A stretch of 64,000 nt of DNA from Vreelandella aquamarina (lineage in GTDB: Bacteria; Pseudomonadota; Gammaproteobacteria; Pseudomonadales; Halomonadaceae), in assembly GCF_020075495.1 (NCBI RefSeq), contig NZ_JABYQT010000005.1, forward strand, positions 1 through 64,000, read 5' to 3'. The notes below the pieces were generated by a model that saw nothing but the letters and a program-made list of their open reading frames with translations, made no database searches and was not told where the DNA came from. The position numbers and the translations under genes are program-made. Position 1 is the first letter of the stretch, and the number at the start of each line of letters is the position of its first letter. Of this stretch, positions 7,161 through 15,907 are shown in pieces.

Positions 7161-9589
7161 GCCAGCTTCCTATCGAGTCACACCTTGCAGCGATCAAAAG
7201 TGGGCTTGAAAGGCATAATCGACTTATCTTGATGGCGCAGCCGGGTGCCGGCAAAACCACTCGCGTGCCGCTCGCCCTGTTGGAAAGCCAGTGGGCGGCC
7301 GGGCAGAAGATTCTGCTGCTGGAGCCGCGGCGTGTAGCTGCCCGGTTGGCCGCCAGCTTCATGGCCCAGCAGTTGGGCGAGCCGCTGGGCCAGACAGTAG
7401 GCTATCGGATGCGTGGCGAAAGCCGGACAGGAGAGCATACCCGGCTAGAGGTGGTTACCCAGGGCGTCCTGCTACGCATACTGCAGGATGATCCGCTGAT
7501 GGAAGGGGTCGCGGGAATCGTTTTCGATGAGTTTCATGAGCGCAGTGTGGACAGTGATGTGGGCTTGGCGTTTGCGCTCGATGTTCAAACCAGCGTGCGT
7601 GACGACCTTCGCCTGATAGTGATGTCAGCCACCCTGGATATAGACGCCTTGCGCCGTGTGATGGGAGCGGATACCCAAGTTATCGTCAGTGATGGTCGCC
7701 AGTATCCGATAACCACCCGCTATCGGCCAGCACATGCAAATGAACGCCTTGAGCAGACAGCGCTGCGCGTCATCCAGGAAGCCCTTGCCGAGCCTGGGGC
7801 TGCCGATGTGCTGGTGATCCTGCCCGGCGTGGCCGAGATCGAACGGTTGGTACAAATGCTGCGCCAAGCGCTGCCGGCGTTAGCAATACGCTCACTGCAT
7901 GGGCGTATGTCACTAGACCAGCAGCGTGCGGCGTTGGCACCAGAGGCGAACAGGCGCCGTATTATCGTCTCTACCGCGATTACCGAGTCGAGCGTCACGG
8001 TTACAGGGGTCAATGTCGTCATTGATGCCGGGCTTGAACGTGTACCGGTATTTCAGCCAGCAACGGGGTTGACCTGCTTGGCGACCCGAAGGGTTAACCG
8101 AGCAAGTGCTGATCAACGCCGCGGCCGGGCAGGGCGTCAGCAGTCCGGGCATTGCTTTCGTTTATGGGCGCAAGAGCAGCCACTGGTGGCGCACCGAGAG
8201 CCTGAGATAGCACAGGCCGATCTGTCGGGGCTGGTGCTGGAGCTGGCGCATTGGGGCGCTGGTTCGCCGGATCAGCTTGGCTGGATGACGTTACCTCCCG
8301 CTGGTGCCTGGCAAAGTGGTAGAGCACTACTGACACAGCTGGGCATGCTGGACGAACAGCATACACTGACCCCCTTGAGCCGGCGTTGCGCACGCTGGCC
8401 GGTAGAGCCACGGCTGGCCGTCATGCTGGAACGCGCCGACGAGCTCAATGCAACCACGCTGGCTTGCGGGCTTGCTGCCCTGCTGGAAAACCCTGAGCGC
8501 CGACAGTGCTCGCTCCACCATGCACTGGAACAACGCTTTTCTACCCCGAAAACGTTTCCGGCCTGGTTGCAAGACGCCAAACGATTTGCCACGGTGATGA
8601 ACGTGTCGTTGAGAGAAGTGGATCTGACGCCTCTGGCTCGGCTGCTGGCGCTCGCTTACCCAGAGCGAATTGGCAAACAGATCAGCCCGGGGCGGTTTCA
8701 ACTGGCATCAGGAAAAACGGCGGTGCTGTCACTGGACGATCCGCTAGCGCACCAGCCGTTCATCGTCGCGGTTGATCTACAGAGCGCCAGCAGTGAAGCC
8801 AGAGTCTATGCTGCTGAAGCATTCAGTCTTGAAATGTTGAAACAGCTATATGCTGACCGCCTGGAGTGGCAGACGCGAGTGAGCTGGTCTGATCGCCAAG
8901 GCGGATTGATCGGTGAAAGCGTGCTGGCCTATGGCGCCCTAGTGCTTGCAACACGCCCCTTGGCCACTCTGCCATCCGACAAGGTCCTCGAAGCTTTACT
9001 GGCCGCCGTACGTCAGCGTCCGAGCCTATTGACGACGCTATCACTCCAACAGCTGCAGGGGCGCATGGCGCTCTTGCGCGAAAGCCTGGGCGAGCAGTGG
9101 CCTGACTGGTCGACGCAAGCCCTCCTCGACTCTCTGGAGCAATGGCTGGCGCCCTACCTGGCCGATATCACACGCTTGTCCCAATTGGAAAAAATGCCAT
9201 TGCACGCTTTTCTATTCAATCGTTTGAACTGGGAGCAGCAACAGGCATTTGATCGGCTTGTACCTGAAACGCTACCAGTGCCCAGCGGTAAACGTGTTGA
9301 TATTGATTATCTGCCTTGCCTGGAAGGTCGTCCGCCAGTGTTGGCGGTGAAGTTGCAAGAGGCGTTTGGCTGGCAGAAGACGCCTGCCATCGTGCAAGAG
9401 AAGGTAACGTTGATGATTCATCTGCTGTCTCCTGCGCGTCGACCGCTTCAGGTCACACAGGATTTATACAGCTTCTGGCTTAACGGCTACCCTCAGGTAC
9501 GCAAGGAAATGCGCGGACGGTATCCCAAACATCCGTGGCCTGAAGATCCCTTGAGTGCAAAGGCCACGGCGTTGACCAAAAGTCGTTAA
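7157..9589 (+). CDS. hrpB: ATP-dependent helicase HrpB
   Basis: This DEAH-box-type superfamily 2 helicase is 810 aa, normal for HrpB. Visible motifs are Walker A QPGAGKTTRVPLAL (about residue 29), LLEPRRVAARLAA, the DEFH box in FDEFHERSVDSDVG, motif III SATLD, motif IV HGRMS and motif VI QRRGRAGRQQSG. A helicase-associated C-terminal region ends in RRPLQVTQDLYSFW, typical of HrpB. The cellular role of HrpB is poorly defined. It starts inside the stop of the TetR gene (ATGA) and its stop overlaps the convergent lipoprotein gene by 4 bp. Confidence 0.93.
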   Translation: MSQLPIESHLAAIKSGLERHNRLILMAQPGAGKTTRVPLALLESQWAAGQKILLLEPRRVAARLAASFMAQQLGEPLGQTVGYRMRGESRTGEHTRLEVVTQGVLLRILQDDPLMEGVAGIVFDEFHERSVDSDVGLAFALDVQTSVRDDLRLIVMSATLDIDALRRVMGADTQVIVSDGRQYPITTRYRPAHANERLEQTALRVIQEALAEPGAADVLVILPGVAEIERLVQMLRQALPALAIRSLHGRMSLDQQRAALAPEANRRRIIVSTAITESSVTVTGVNVVIDAGLERVPVFQPATGLTCLATRRVNRASADQRRGRAGRQQSGHCFRLWAQEQPLVAHREPEIAQADLSGLVLELAHWGAGSPDQLGWMTLPPAGAWQSGRALLTQLGMLDEQHTLTPLSRRCARWPVEPRLAVMLERADELNATTLACGLAALLENPERRQCSLHHALEQRFSTPKTFPAWLQDAKRFATVMNVSLREVDLTPLARLLALAYPERIGKQISPGRFQLASGKTAVLSLDDPLAHQPFIVAVDLQSASSEARVYAAEAFSLEMLKQLYADRLEWQTRVSWSDRQGGLIGESVLAYGALVLATRPLATLPSDKVLEALLAAVRQRPSLLTTLSLQQLQGRMALLRESLGEQWPDWSTQALLDSLEQWLAPYLADITRLSQLEKMPLHAFLFNRLNWEQQQAFDRLVPETLPVPSGKRVDIDYLPCLEGRPPVLAVKLQEAFGWQKTPAIVQEKVTLMIHLLSPARRPLQVTQDLYSFWLNGYPQVRKEMRGRYPKHPWPEDPLSAKATALTKSR

Positions 9590-9801
9590 TCCTGCTGTTG
9601 GGTTACGTCGCCTGGAATGCGGTAGCGCACACCGTCGGCACGCTGTTCTTCATAGCGCCTGTTCTCATCCTCAGGGGCCACGCCCAGTACGGTTTCCTGT
9701 GAGCCGTCTGGCCAGGTGTAGGTGGTGCAGCCCGATAACGAGCTGAGCGAAACCAGCGCCACAATGGCAGCCATCCCTGGCGAAAGGTAGTGCTTATACA
9801 T
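9586..9801 (-). CDS. Small predicted lipoprotein, function unknown
   Basis: The 71-aa product has a charged start, a hydrophobic stretch and the lipobox LSGC, giving Cys25 as the lipidated residue after signal peptidase II cleavage. The mature part is about 47 residues, hydrophilic and acidic, with the segment TYTWPDGSQETVLG near its start. I do not recognise a named family. It is convergent with hrpB and divergent from the heme A synthase gene. A ribosome-binding sequence reading AGGGAG lies before its ATG (complement of 9809-9814). Confidence 0.7.
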   Translation of the reverse strand: MYKHYLSPGMAAIVALVSLSSLSGCTTYTWPDGSQETVLGVAPEDENRRYEEQRADGVRYRIPGDVTQQQD

Positions 9802-9991
9802 GCATGACTCCCTGCTTTATAGGGTCTTGTTGAAAGACCTCGAATCGTTGTGAGAACTATAGGGCGCGGGCGGGCAGCTTGTAAATCGCCAAACGGCGCC
9901 CAGCAGTGATTGAAATGTTCAGTTTTCTAACCAGTGGGTCAGTCCAGCAGGCGCGTCACGGGGCTGGAAAGTAGGTCAGCGTTTTGTTTAA

Positions 9992-10000
9992 TGCTAATAT
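9992..10000 (+). promoter_or_regulatory. Candidate extended -10 element for the heme A synthase gene
   Basis: TGCTAATAT fits an extended -10 (TGnTAnnaT-like) 81 bp before the ATG at 10082. No good -35 is seen at the expected distance. The 280-bp gap 9802-10081 otherwise holds no gene that I can support. Confidence 0.35.
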
Positions 10001-10081
10001 ACACCGCAGGGAATGCTTGGCGAAATCGGCGCGTTTCATGACATCGCGGCTATCGCCATCGAAAAAGTGTAAGGACACATC

Positions 10082-11146
10082 ATGCAAGAATCGATTGAAA
10101 GCCGCTTGAAGTGGCTTTTACGTTTGACGCTGCTAGGGACACTGCTGACCATTCTGGTAATTCTGGTAGGCGCATGGACGCGTCTGGTGGATGCAGGTCT
10201 TGGATGCCCTGACTGGCCTGGCTGCTACGGGCGGCTGGTGGTGCCCAGTAGCGAGTATGCTGCCATGCGCCATCCCGATGTGCCGTTGGATGCTTCAAAG
10301 GCTTGGGTTGAAATGGCCCACCGCTATATAGCAACTCTGCTGGGCATGCTGGTGATTGGTGCAGTAACGTTAGGCTGGTCGCTGCGAAAAAGGCACCAGT
10401 ACCCTTGGCGTACAAGCCTTCTACTCCTGGCTGTCATCATCGTGCAGGGCGCTTTTGGCGCGTTTACCGTTACGCTAAAACTCTGGCCTCAGGTAGTTAC
10501 CTTGCACCTGCTGGGCGGTTTTAGCGTGCTGATCCTGTTTCTTTGGCTACACTTGCGTTTGAGAGGCGTTGCCCGACAGAAAGCGCTTGGCCCCAAACGC
10601 ACTGGGTTATGGTGGGGTATCGCTGCCGGTTTACTGGTACTCCAGCTTGCCTTGGGCGGGTGGGTCACCAGCAATTATGCCGGTATAGCTTGTCAAGGCA
10701 TTCCTACCTGTAACGGTCAGTGGTGGCCTGGCATGGACATCAAAGAAGGCTTCCACCTGACGCAAACGGTGGGTCCCAACTACCTGCATGGCCAGTTGCA
10801 CGCAGAAGCTAGAACAGCGATTCACTTTATCCATCGGCTTGGTGCTGTGCTGCTGGGCTTGTCGCTAGCGATCCTGCTTTATCGATATTGGCATTATCGC
10901 GCCCTGAGACGGGTACTGGGTGGGGTGATGAGTATTTTCTGCCTTCAAGTGATTCTTGGCGCGCTGAACGTACTGATGTGGTTGCCTCTTTGGCTCGCTC
11001 TGATACATACCGCCGGCGCCGTGTTTCTTGCGGTTGCGCTGCTGCTCGCTTGGTGGCAGTGGCGACTGGAGAGCGGGGATATTCTCGCTGCTCATGTTGA
11101 CGAGAATGATCGCGCCGGGCGAGTTTCTACTGGCCTATCTAAATAA
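10082..11146 (+). CDS. ctaA: Heme A synthase, COX15/CtaA family
   Basis: This integral membrane enzyme oxidises the C8 methyl group of heme O to give heme A for aa3-type cytochrome oxidases. The 354-aa protein has about eight hydrophobic segments. The early motif GAWTRLVDAGLGCPDWPGCYG (residues ~36-56) is diagnostic, as are the conserved histidines in EMAHRYIATLLG, VTLHLLGGFSVL, IHFIHRLGAV and ALIHTAGAVF. AAGGACAC sits in front of the ATG. The usual partners (cox subunits, ctaB/cyoE, sco) are not in the window, so this copy stands apart from an oxidase operon. The protein itself looks complete. Confidence 0.92.
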   Translation: MQESIESRLKWLLRLTLLGTLLTILVILVGAWTRLVDAGLGCPDWPGCYGRLVVPSSEYAAMRHPDVPLDASKAWVEMAHRYIATLLGMLVIGAVTLGWSLRKRHQYPWRTSLLLLAVIIVQGAFGAFTVTLKLWPQVVTLHLLGGFSVLILFLWLHLRLRGVARQKALGPKRTGLWWGIAAGLLVLQLALGGWVTSNYAGIACQGIPTCNGQWWPGMDIKEGFHLTQTVGPNYLHGQLHAEARTAIHFIHRLGAVLLGLSLAILLYRYWHYRALRRVLGGVMSIFCLQVILGALNVLMWLPLWLALIHTAGAVFLAVALLLAWWQWRLESGDILAAHVDENDRAGRVSTGLSK

Positions 11147-11253
11147 TCCACGGATAGACGTGCCTGAATGGCAATATGCAAGACATTTCGGCTCGCTGGC
11201 AAAACGGTGTACAATTTCTGTTAAGCTATTTTCTGTCGGTGGTAGGGAGTTTT

Positions 11254-11721
11254 ATGAATGTAACCGTCGCGCTCTTGTTACTTGCTCTGGCCTTGATCAT
11301 CATTGCGGGCCTGGCAATTTATGCCATGAAGCTTCGCCAAGAAGTGAAGCGACGCGACAAGTTCCGCCTGGATGAGGATCAGCGGGCGATACAGAACAGC
11401 CTGGACAATCTGGACTTTGTCACCGGCGCCTTGGTACAAGGGCAGGTAGACGTCACAGAAGGGTCCTGGCGCTGCAAGGTGCTGTTGGAGATCATTGACC
11501 CAAGCTTGACCGAGCGCCCCGAATTTCAGGCGTTTGGTCAAGTGTATGAGCGTACTCGGCATTTGAAGACGCACTCGGCGCGCGCTCAACTCACACCGCG
11601 CGAGCGCATGAGCGAGGATAAGCAGCGACTCGAAGTAGAAGCTGAAATGCGACCGGCCGTACTGGCTGCAGCAGAAGCCGTCATCGAATGGCGCGCGCAA
11701 GGCTCTTCTGCGCTACATTAA
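11254..11721 (+). CDS. DUF2489-type membrane-anchored protein, function unknown
   Basis: The 155-aa product has one N-terminal membrane helix (about residues 4-24) followed by a charged cytosolic-type domain. The core segment EGSWRCKVLLEIIDPSL and the flanking pattern resemble the DUF2489 family, which has no established function. I chose the ATG at 11254 because TAGGGAG precedes it and because the membrane helix then starts at once; an upstream in-frame ATG at 11176 would add 26 residues. It follows ctaA by 107 bp on the same strand. Confidence 0.75.
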   Translation: MNVTVALLLLALALIIIAGLAIYAMKLRQEVKRRDKFRLDEDQRAIQNSLDNLDFVTGALVQGQVDVTEGSWRCKVLLEIIDPSLTERPEFQAFGQVYERTRHLKTHSARAQLTPRERMSEDKQRLEVEAEMRPAVLAAAEAVIEWRAQGSSALH

Positions 11722-12013
11722 GTGAGTGTCAGGAGCAAACGATAGGCAAATTGGCGCAATAGCGTGTTTTTTTAGTGCCGATTATGGCAGCTTTGCTATG
11801 CTTGTGATGTCGATATTGCCAACAAGTTGATATTTCGGCATTGTTGCCTTCAAGTGCAAAAACGTTAATGATAGGCAAACCGTTCAATGCCAAGCAGGGG
11901 AACGCCCGCGCGGTAATATTGAACAGGCGAAAAATGGATGCTCTCGCAATAAGAAGCATTGGATAGATTTGGTCATATGGCCATGTCAGCATTGGATCAA
12001 GAAGGAGTCTTGC
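11722..12013. other. Intergenic region with a repeated 10-mer
   Basis: This 292-bp AT-richer gap has no supported gene. It holds the direct repeat GATAGGCAAA twice (11741-11750 and 11870-11879). It should contain the promoter of the OmpA-family lipoprotein gene, but I cannot identify one with confidence. Confidence 0.4.
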
Positions 12014-12889
12014 ATGAAAAAATCTACGACTGGCTTGCTCATCGGTTCTGCCTTGGTTGTCGGGCTTTCTGGCTGTGCCAGCTCTGCCTCGCAAACGTCT
12101 GGTCAGGCTGGCGCAAGCAGCAACAACGCGCGCGAATGGTATCAGCATCCGTTCGTCTGTGGCCTGGCAGGCAGTGTCATCGGCGGCAGCATCGGCTACG
12201 CCACCAGCAGCTCTTCCGACGAAGAGAGTGGTGCTGCAACTGGCGCGGTAGCAGGTGCGGCCATCGGTGGTCTGCTGTGTGCAGACCGTACGCCTGAGCC
12301 TGTGGCAGCGCAGTGCCCAAGCTATGGTGAAGTACCGGCCGGTGTCGCCGTTGATGCCGAAGGTTGCCCGCTTGACTCAGATGGCGACGGCGTGCCTGAC
12401 TACCGCGACCAGTGCCCGGGTACTCCGGCTGGCGTAGAAGTCGATGCAGTAGGCTGCCCGATTGATTCCGATGGTGACGGCGTACCGGATTACCGCGATC
12501 AGTGCCCGAACACACCTGCCGGCACCAAGGTCAATGCACTGGGCTGCCCGGATAGCGTTGTTCTCAACGATGTCAACTTCGAATTCGATTCTGCCGAGCT
12601 GACCTCCAATGCCCGTAACATCCTCAACGGTGTTGCCGAGCGTCTGGTCAACAACCCAGATGTACGTGTCAGTATCGAAGGCCACACCGATTCACGTGGT
12701 ACTGCCCAGTACAACAAGGACCTGTCTCAGCGTCGCGCTGAATCAGTGACCACCTACCTCGCCCAGCGTGGCGTAGGTTCGAACCGCATGCGTGCTGTAG
12801 GCTACGGTGAAGAGCGCCCGATTGCTTCTAATGACACCGATGAAGGTCGTGCGCAGAACCGTCGCGTTGAACTCGACGAGTGGAACTGA
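12014..12889 (+). CDS. OmpA-family outer-membrane lipoprotein with calcium-type repeats
   Basis: This 291-aa lipoprotein probably tethers the outer membrane to peptidoglycan. The order is: signal peptide with lipobox LSGC (Cys21), a glycine-zipper segment at about 50-90, then two near-identical 30-residue repeats (121-150, 151-180). These contain DSDGDGVPDYRDQCP, which resembles thrombospondin type 3 calcium-binding repeats, and a degenerate partial copy precedes them at 100-120. The OmpA C-terminal domain runs from about 183 to 290, with the peptidoglycan-binding signature VSIEGHTDSRGT and the region LSQRRAESV. I chose ATG 12014, with AAGGAG seven bases in front. A terminator follows. Confidence 0.9.
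   Translation: MKKSTTGLLIGSALVVGLSGCASSASQTSGQAGASSNNAREWYQHPFVCGLAGSVIGGSIGYATSSSSDEESGAATGAVAGAAIGGLLCADRTPEPVAAQCPSYGEVPAGVAVDAEGCPLDSDGDGVPDYRDQCPGTPAGVEVDAVGCPIDSDGDGVPDYRDQCPNTPAGTKVNALGCPDSVVLNDVNFEFDSAELTSNARNILNGVAERLVNNPDVRVSIEGHTDSRGTAQYNKDLSQRRAESVTTYLAQRGVGSNRMRAVGYGEERPIASNDTDEGRAQNRRVELDEWN
12374..12553 (+). repeat. Two tandem 90-bp repeats within the OmpA-like gene
   Basis: Codons 121-150 and 151-180 encode the same 30-residue unit with a few substitutions. At DNA level the copies at 12374-12463 and 12464-12553 are similar but differ at many third positions, so the duplication is not recent. Confidence 0.8.
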
Positions 12890-12952
12890 TTCATAACCCA
12901 GCGACAGCAGTTGTGGTTTAACTACTGTCATTGGCTATGAAATGCGTACCAG

Positions 12953-12977
12953 CGGGAGGCTTCGGCCTCCCGTTTTT
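12953..12977 (+). terminator. Terminator after the OmpA-like lipoprotein gene
   Basis: CGGGAGGC (12953-12960) pairs with GCCTCCCG (12965-12972) around a TTCG tetraloop and is followed by TTTTT. Confidence 0.92.
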
Positions 12978-13013
12978 ATTTTCCATGGCGTACAAGTCTG
13001 CTAGGCTACGCGC

Positions 13014-13019
13014 GATAAT
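13014..13019 (+). promoter_or_regulatory. Candidate -10 box of the thrS promoter
   Basis: GATAAT lies 80 bp before thrS and after the preceding terminator. The hexamer 17 bp upstream (TACAAG) is a poor -35. If used, transcription would start near 13026, leaving a ~74-nt leader that contains the hairpin at 13056-13076. Confidence 0.35.
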
Positions 13020-13055
13020 AGCTCCGTATTACCTTTTGCTCATTGATAGCGAAAT

Positions 13056-13076
13056 GTGATCCTTGGTATGGATCAC
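13056..13076 (+). promoter_or_regulatory. thrS leader hairpin mimicking the tRNA-Thr anticodon arm
   Basis: GTGATCC (13056-13062) pairs perfectly with GGATCAC (13070-13076), enclosing the 7-base loop TTGGTAT. Read as an anticodon loop, positions 33-36 are U-G-G-U, giving the threonine anticodon GGU. E. coli ThrRS represses its own translation by binding operator hairpins that mimic tRNA-Thr, just upstream of the Shine-Dalgarno sequence. Here the hairpin ends 10 bases before AAGGA (13087-13091), so bound ThrRS could block the ribosome. The regulatory role is inferred. Confidence 0.75.
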
Positions 13077-13099
13077 CACTGCGCTCAAGGAAAACCTGA

Positions 13100-15022
13100 A
13101 TGCCGATTGTTACACTACCCGACGGTAGCCAAAGAACATTTGAAGCGCCTCTTTCCATCATGCAACTTGCCGAGTCCATTGGCCCTGGTTTGGCCAAGGC
13201 GTGCATAGCAGGACGAATTGACGGCGTTTTGGTGGATGCTGCAGATATCATTGAAAATGATGCGAACGTCTCCATCATTACCGCGCGTGATCCTGAAGGA
13301 GTAGAGATCATTCGCCACTCCTGCGCGCACCTGATTGGTCATGCGGTCAAGCAACTTTACCCCGATGCCAAGATGGCCATTGGGCCCGTCATCGAAAACG
13401 GCTTTTATTACGATATTGATTTTGGTCGTTCGATTACGCCAGAAGATCTCGACGCCATCGAAAAGCGCATGCAGGCATTGATCGAGCGTGAATACGATGT
13501 GGTTCGGGAGTATGTCGATCGCGACAAGGCGATGCTGACCTTTCAGAATCGCGATGAAACCTACAAACAGGAAATCATCCGTGATATTCCCGAAGGCGCC
13601 GAGATTCGCCTTTACCATCACGAAGAGTACACGGACATGTGCCGTGGTCCGCACGTCCCGAACACACGCCACCTCAAGGCCTTCAAGCTGACCAAGCTTG
13701 CTGGCGCCTACTGGCGCGCGGATGCGTCCAACGAAATGTTGACACGTATCTATGGTACGGCGTGGGGTGACAAGAAGCAGCTGAAGGCCTATCTCAAACG
13801 GCTCGAAGAAGCTGAAAAACGCGACCATCGCAAGCTTGCCCGCCGGCTCGACCTGTTCCATATGCAGGAAGAGGCGCCCGGCATGATCTTCTGGCACCCC
13901 AATGGATGGGCGCTATGGCAGCAGGTCGAGCAGTATATGCGCGGCGTGTATAAAGAGGGTGGTTATCAGGAAATCCGCTGCCCCCAGGTGATGGACGTGT
14001 CGCTCTGGAAAAAGTCCGGCCATTGGGACAACTACGCTGACGGCATGTTCTTCACTGAGTCCGAAAAGCGCGAGTACGCCTTGAAGCCCATGAATTGCCC
14101 GGGCCACGTTCAGGTGTTCAATTCCGGGCTGCGTAGCTATCGCGAACTGCCCGTTCGCTTTGGCGAGTTTGGCGGCTGTCACCGTAACGAGCCGTCTGGT
14201 GCTCTGCACGGCATCATGCGCGTGCGTGCCTTTACTCAGGATGACGGCCACGTTTTCTGTACCGAAGCTCAGGTCGAGCCTGAAGTTACCAGCTTCCACC
14301 GCCAGGCGCTCAAGGTATACCAGGATTTCGGTTTTGAAGATATTGCCATCAAGATCGCTCTTCGTCCTGAAAAGCGGATCGGCAGCAATGAGGTCTGGGA
14401 CCGCGCTGAAGACGCTTTGCGTGGGGCGCTTAACGCCTGTGGCGTAGAGTGGCAGGAACTTCCTGGCGAAGGCGCGTTCTATGGACCCAAGATCGAATAT
14501 CATATGAAGGACTGCTTGGGACGTGAATGGCAAGTAGGTACCATGCAGGTAGACTTCATGATGCCAGAACGCCTCGGTGCGCAATACGTGACCGAAGAGG
14601 GCGAGCGCAAGCCACCGGTAATGCTGCACCGCGCGATCGTAGGCTCCATGGAACGCTTCATTGGTATCTTGATTGAACATTACGCTGGCGCTATGCCATT
14701 ATGGTTGGCACCTCAGCAGGCTGTGGTGATGACGATCACCGATGCGCAGCGTGAATATGCGCTCGAACTCGAGCAGCGCCTGCAAAAAAATGGCTTACGG
14801 GCTAAAGCGGACTTGAGGAACGAGAAGATCGGCTTTAAAATCCGTGAGCATACATTACAGAAAATTCCCTATCTCCTTGTGGTCGGAGATAAGGAAGTCG
14901 AAGCTGACTCAGTGGCCGTGCGAACTCGCAGCGGCGAAAACCTCGGTACGATGACCATCAACGAACTCATCGAGCGTCTAAGTACAGAGCGAGCAGCCCT
15001 GGCGACATCGTCAATTGCCTAA
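13100..15022 (+). CDS. thrS: Threonyl-tRNA synthetase
   Basis: This class II synthetase charges tRNA-Thr. The 640 residues match the usual length. An N-terminal TGS domain (from [12 protein letters not shown]) is followed by the editing domain with the metal-type motif [10 protein letters not shown], then the catalytic core with [10 protein letters not shown], the motif 2 region [11 protein letters not shown] and motif 3 near [14 protein letters not shown]. The anticodon-binding domain is C-terminal. AAGGA at 13087-13091 precedes the ATG. Its stop codon (15020-15022) lies within the infC Shine-Dalgarno, so the two genes are tightly linked. Confidence 0.97.
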   Translation: MPIVTLPDGSQRTFEAPLSIMQLAESIGPGLAKACIAGRIDGVLVDAADIIENDANVSIITARDPEGVEIIRHSCAHLIGHAVKQLYPDAKMAIGPVIENGFYYDIDFGRSITPEDLDAIEKRMQALIEREYDVVREYVDRDKAMLTFQNRDETYKQEIIRDIPEGAEIRLYHHEEYTDMCRGPHVPNTRHLKAFKLTKLAGAYWRADASNEMLTRIYGTAWGDKKQLKAYLKRLEEAEKRDHRKLARRLDLFHMQEEAPGMIFWHPNGWALWQQVEQYMRGVYKEGGYQEIRCPQVMDVSLWKKSGHWDNYADGMFFTESEKREYALKPMNCPGHVQVFNSGLRSYRELPVRFGEFGGCHRNEPSGALHGIMRVRAFTQDDGHVFCTEAQVEPEVTSFHRQALKVYQDFGFEDIAIKIALRPEKRIGSNEVWDRAEDALRGALNACGVEWQELPGEGAFYGPKIEYHMKDCLGREWQVGTMQVDFMMPERLGAQYVTEEGERKPPVMLHRAIVGSMERFIGILIEHYAGAMPLWLAPQQAVVMTITDAQREYALELEQRLQKNGLRAKADLRNEKIGFKIREHTLQKIPYLLVVGDKEVEADSVAVRTRSGENLGTMTINELIERLSTERAALATSSIA

Positions 15023-15037
15023 GGAGACGGAACGATC
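15020..15037 (+). promoter_or_regulatory. infC ribosome-binding site and AUC start codon
   Basis: TAAGGAG (15020-15026) is a strong Shine-Dalgarno, eight bases before ATC (15035-15037). The ATC is in frame with infC and gives an IF3 of normal length. IF3 rejects non-canonical starts, and E. coli infC uses AUU for self-control; AUC would act the same way. The first ATG at 15083 has no comparable ribosome-binding site. Confidence 0.85.
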
Positions 15038-15574
15038 AAGCGAAGCAACCAGCGCGGGCGTCCAGCAGACAAGCGCCCACCAATGAACGAGCGAATTACC
15101 GAAGAAGAAGTACGTCTGATCGATGCAGAAGGTGAGCAGTTGGGTGTCGTGCCCACCACCGAAGCATTGGAGCGTGCAGAAGCTGCCGGTCTGGACCTCG
15201 TGCAAATTTCGAATGCCGATCCTATCGTCTGTAAGATCATGGATTACGGCAAGTTCGTTTTTGAGACGAAGAAGCAGAAAGCGGCTCAAAAGAAGAAGCA
15301 AAAGCAAATTCAGGTAAAGGAAGTCAAATTCCGGCCTGGCACCGATGAAGGCGATTATCAGGTGAAGCTCAAGAACCTGACGCGCTTTCTTGAAGGTGGT
15401 GACAAGGGTAAGGTCACTTTGCGCTTCCGTGGTCGTGAAATGGCGCACCAGGACATCGGCCGTAAGCTGATGGAGCGGATCGCGGCAGACCTGGAAGAGA
15501 TCGGTGCGGTGGAGTCTTTCCCGAAAATGGAAGGCCGCCAGATGATCATGATCCTTAACCCGAAGAAGAAGTGA
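15035..15574 (+). CDS. infC: Translation initiation factor IF-3
   Basis: IF3 binds the 30S subunit, prevents premature subunit joining and checks start codons. Starting at the ATC at 15035 the product has 179 aa, against 180 for E. coli IF3; starting at ATG 15083 it would lack 16 residues of the basic N-terminus ([15 protein letters not shown]). Family motifs include [40 protein letters not shown] and [14 protein letters not shown]. It sits between thrS and rpmI, the standard gammaproteobacterial order. Confidence 0.95.
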   Translation: MKRSNQRGRPADKRPPMNERITEEEVRLIDAEGEQLGVVPTTEALERAEAAGLDLVQISNADPIVCKIMDYGKFVFETKKQKAAQKKKQKQIQVKEVKFRPGTDEGDYQVKLKNLTRFLEGGDKGKVTLRFRGREMAHQDIGRKLMERIAADLEEIGAVESFPKMEGRQMIMILNPKKK

Positions 15575-15593
15575 TCCAACGGCGAAGCCAACG

Positions 15594-15615
15594 GGCCACC
15601 GTGTAAGCGGTGGCC
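15594..15615 (+). promoter_or_regulatory. Hairpin in the infC-rpmI spacer
   Basis: GGCCACCG (15594-15601) pairs with CGGTGGCC (15608-15615) around the loop TGTAAG. It is 41 bases before rpmI. The following TTTT is too short and too distant for a confident terminator. In E. coli, L20 represses rpmI-rplT translation by binding structures in this stretch, so this hairpin may be part of an L20 control element. That role is inference. Confidence 0.45.
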
Positions 15616-15655
15616 GGCCCTGGGTTTTCTAAAAAATATCGAGCGGAGTTTTCTC

Positions 15656-15850
15656 ATGCCGAAAATCAAAAGCAACAGCGGCGCTGCCAAGCGCTTCAAA
15701 AAGACCGCTAACGGCTTCAAGCACAAGCAGTCTTTCCGTAGCCACATCCTGACCAAGAAATCGACCAAGCGTAAGCGTCAGCTGCGTGGAATGAAGCAGA
15801 TTCATGCTTCTGACAAAGCGCTGATCCAGCGCATGCTGCCGAACCTGTAA
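15656..15850 (+). CDS. rpmI: Ribosomal protein bL35
   Basis: This 64-aa basic protein of the 50S subunit carries the L35 pattern [17 protein letters not shown] and [14 protein letters not shown]. Its length is normal. It lies between infC and rplT. Its translation is probably coupled to L20 feedback control, as in E. coli. Confidence 0.97.
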   Translation: MPKIKSNSGAAKRFKKTANGFKHKQSFRSHILTKKSTKRKRQLRGMKQIHASDKALIQRMLPNL

Positions 15851-15907
15851 CGTCGAATTTTCTTTTCTGAGTGCCACCGGCCTCAGCCTTAAAGTCAGGA
15901 GTGTGTT

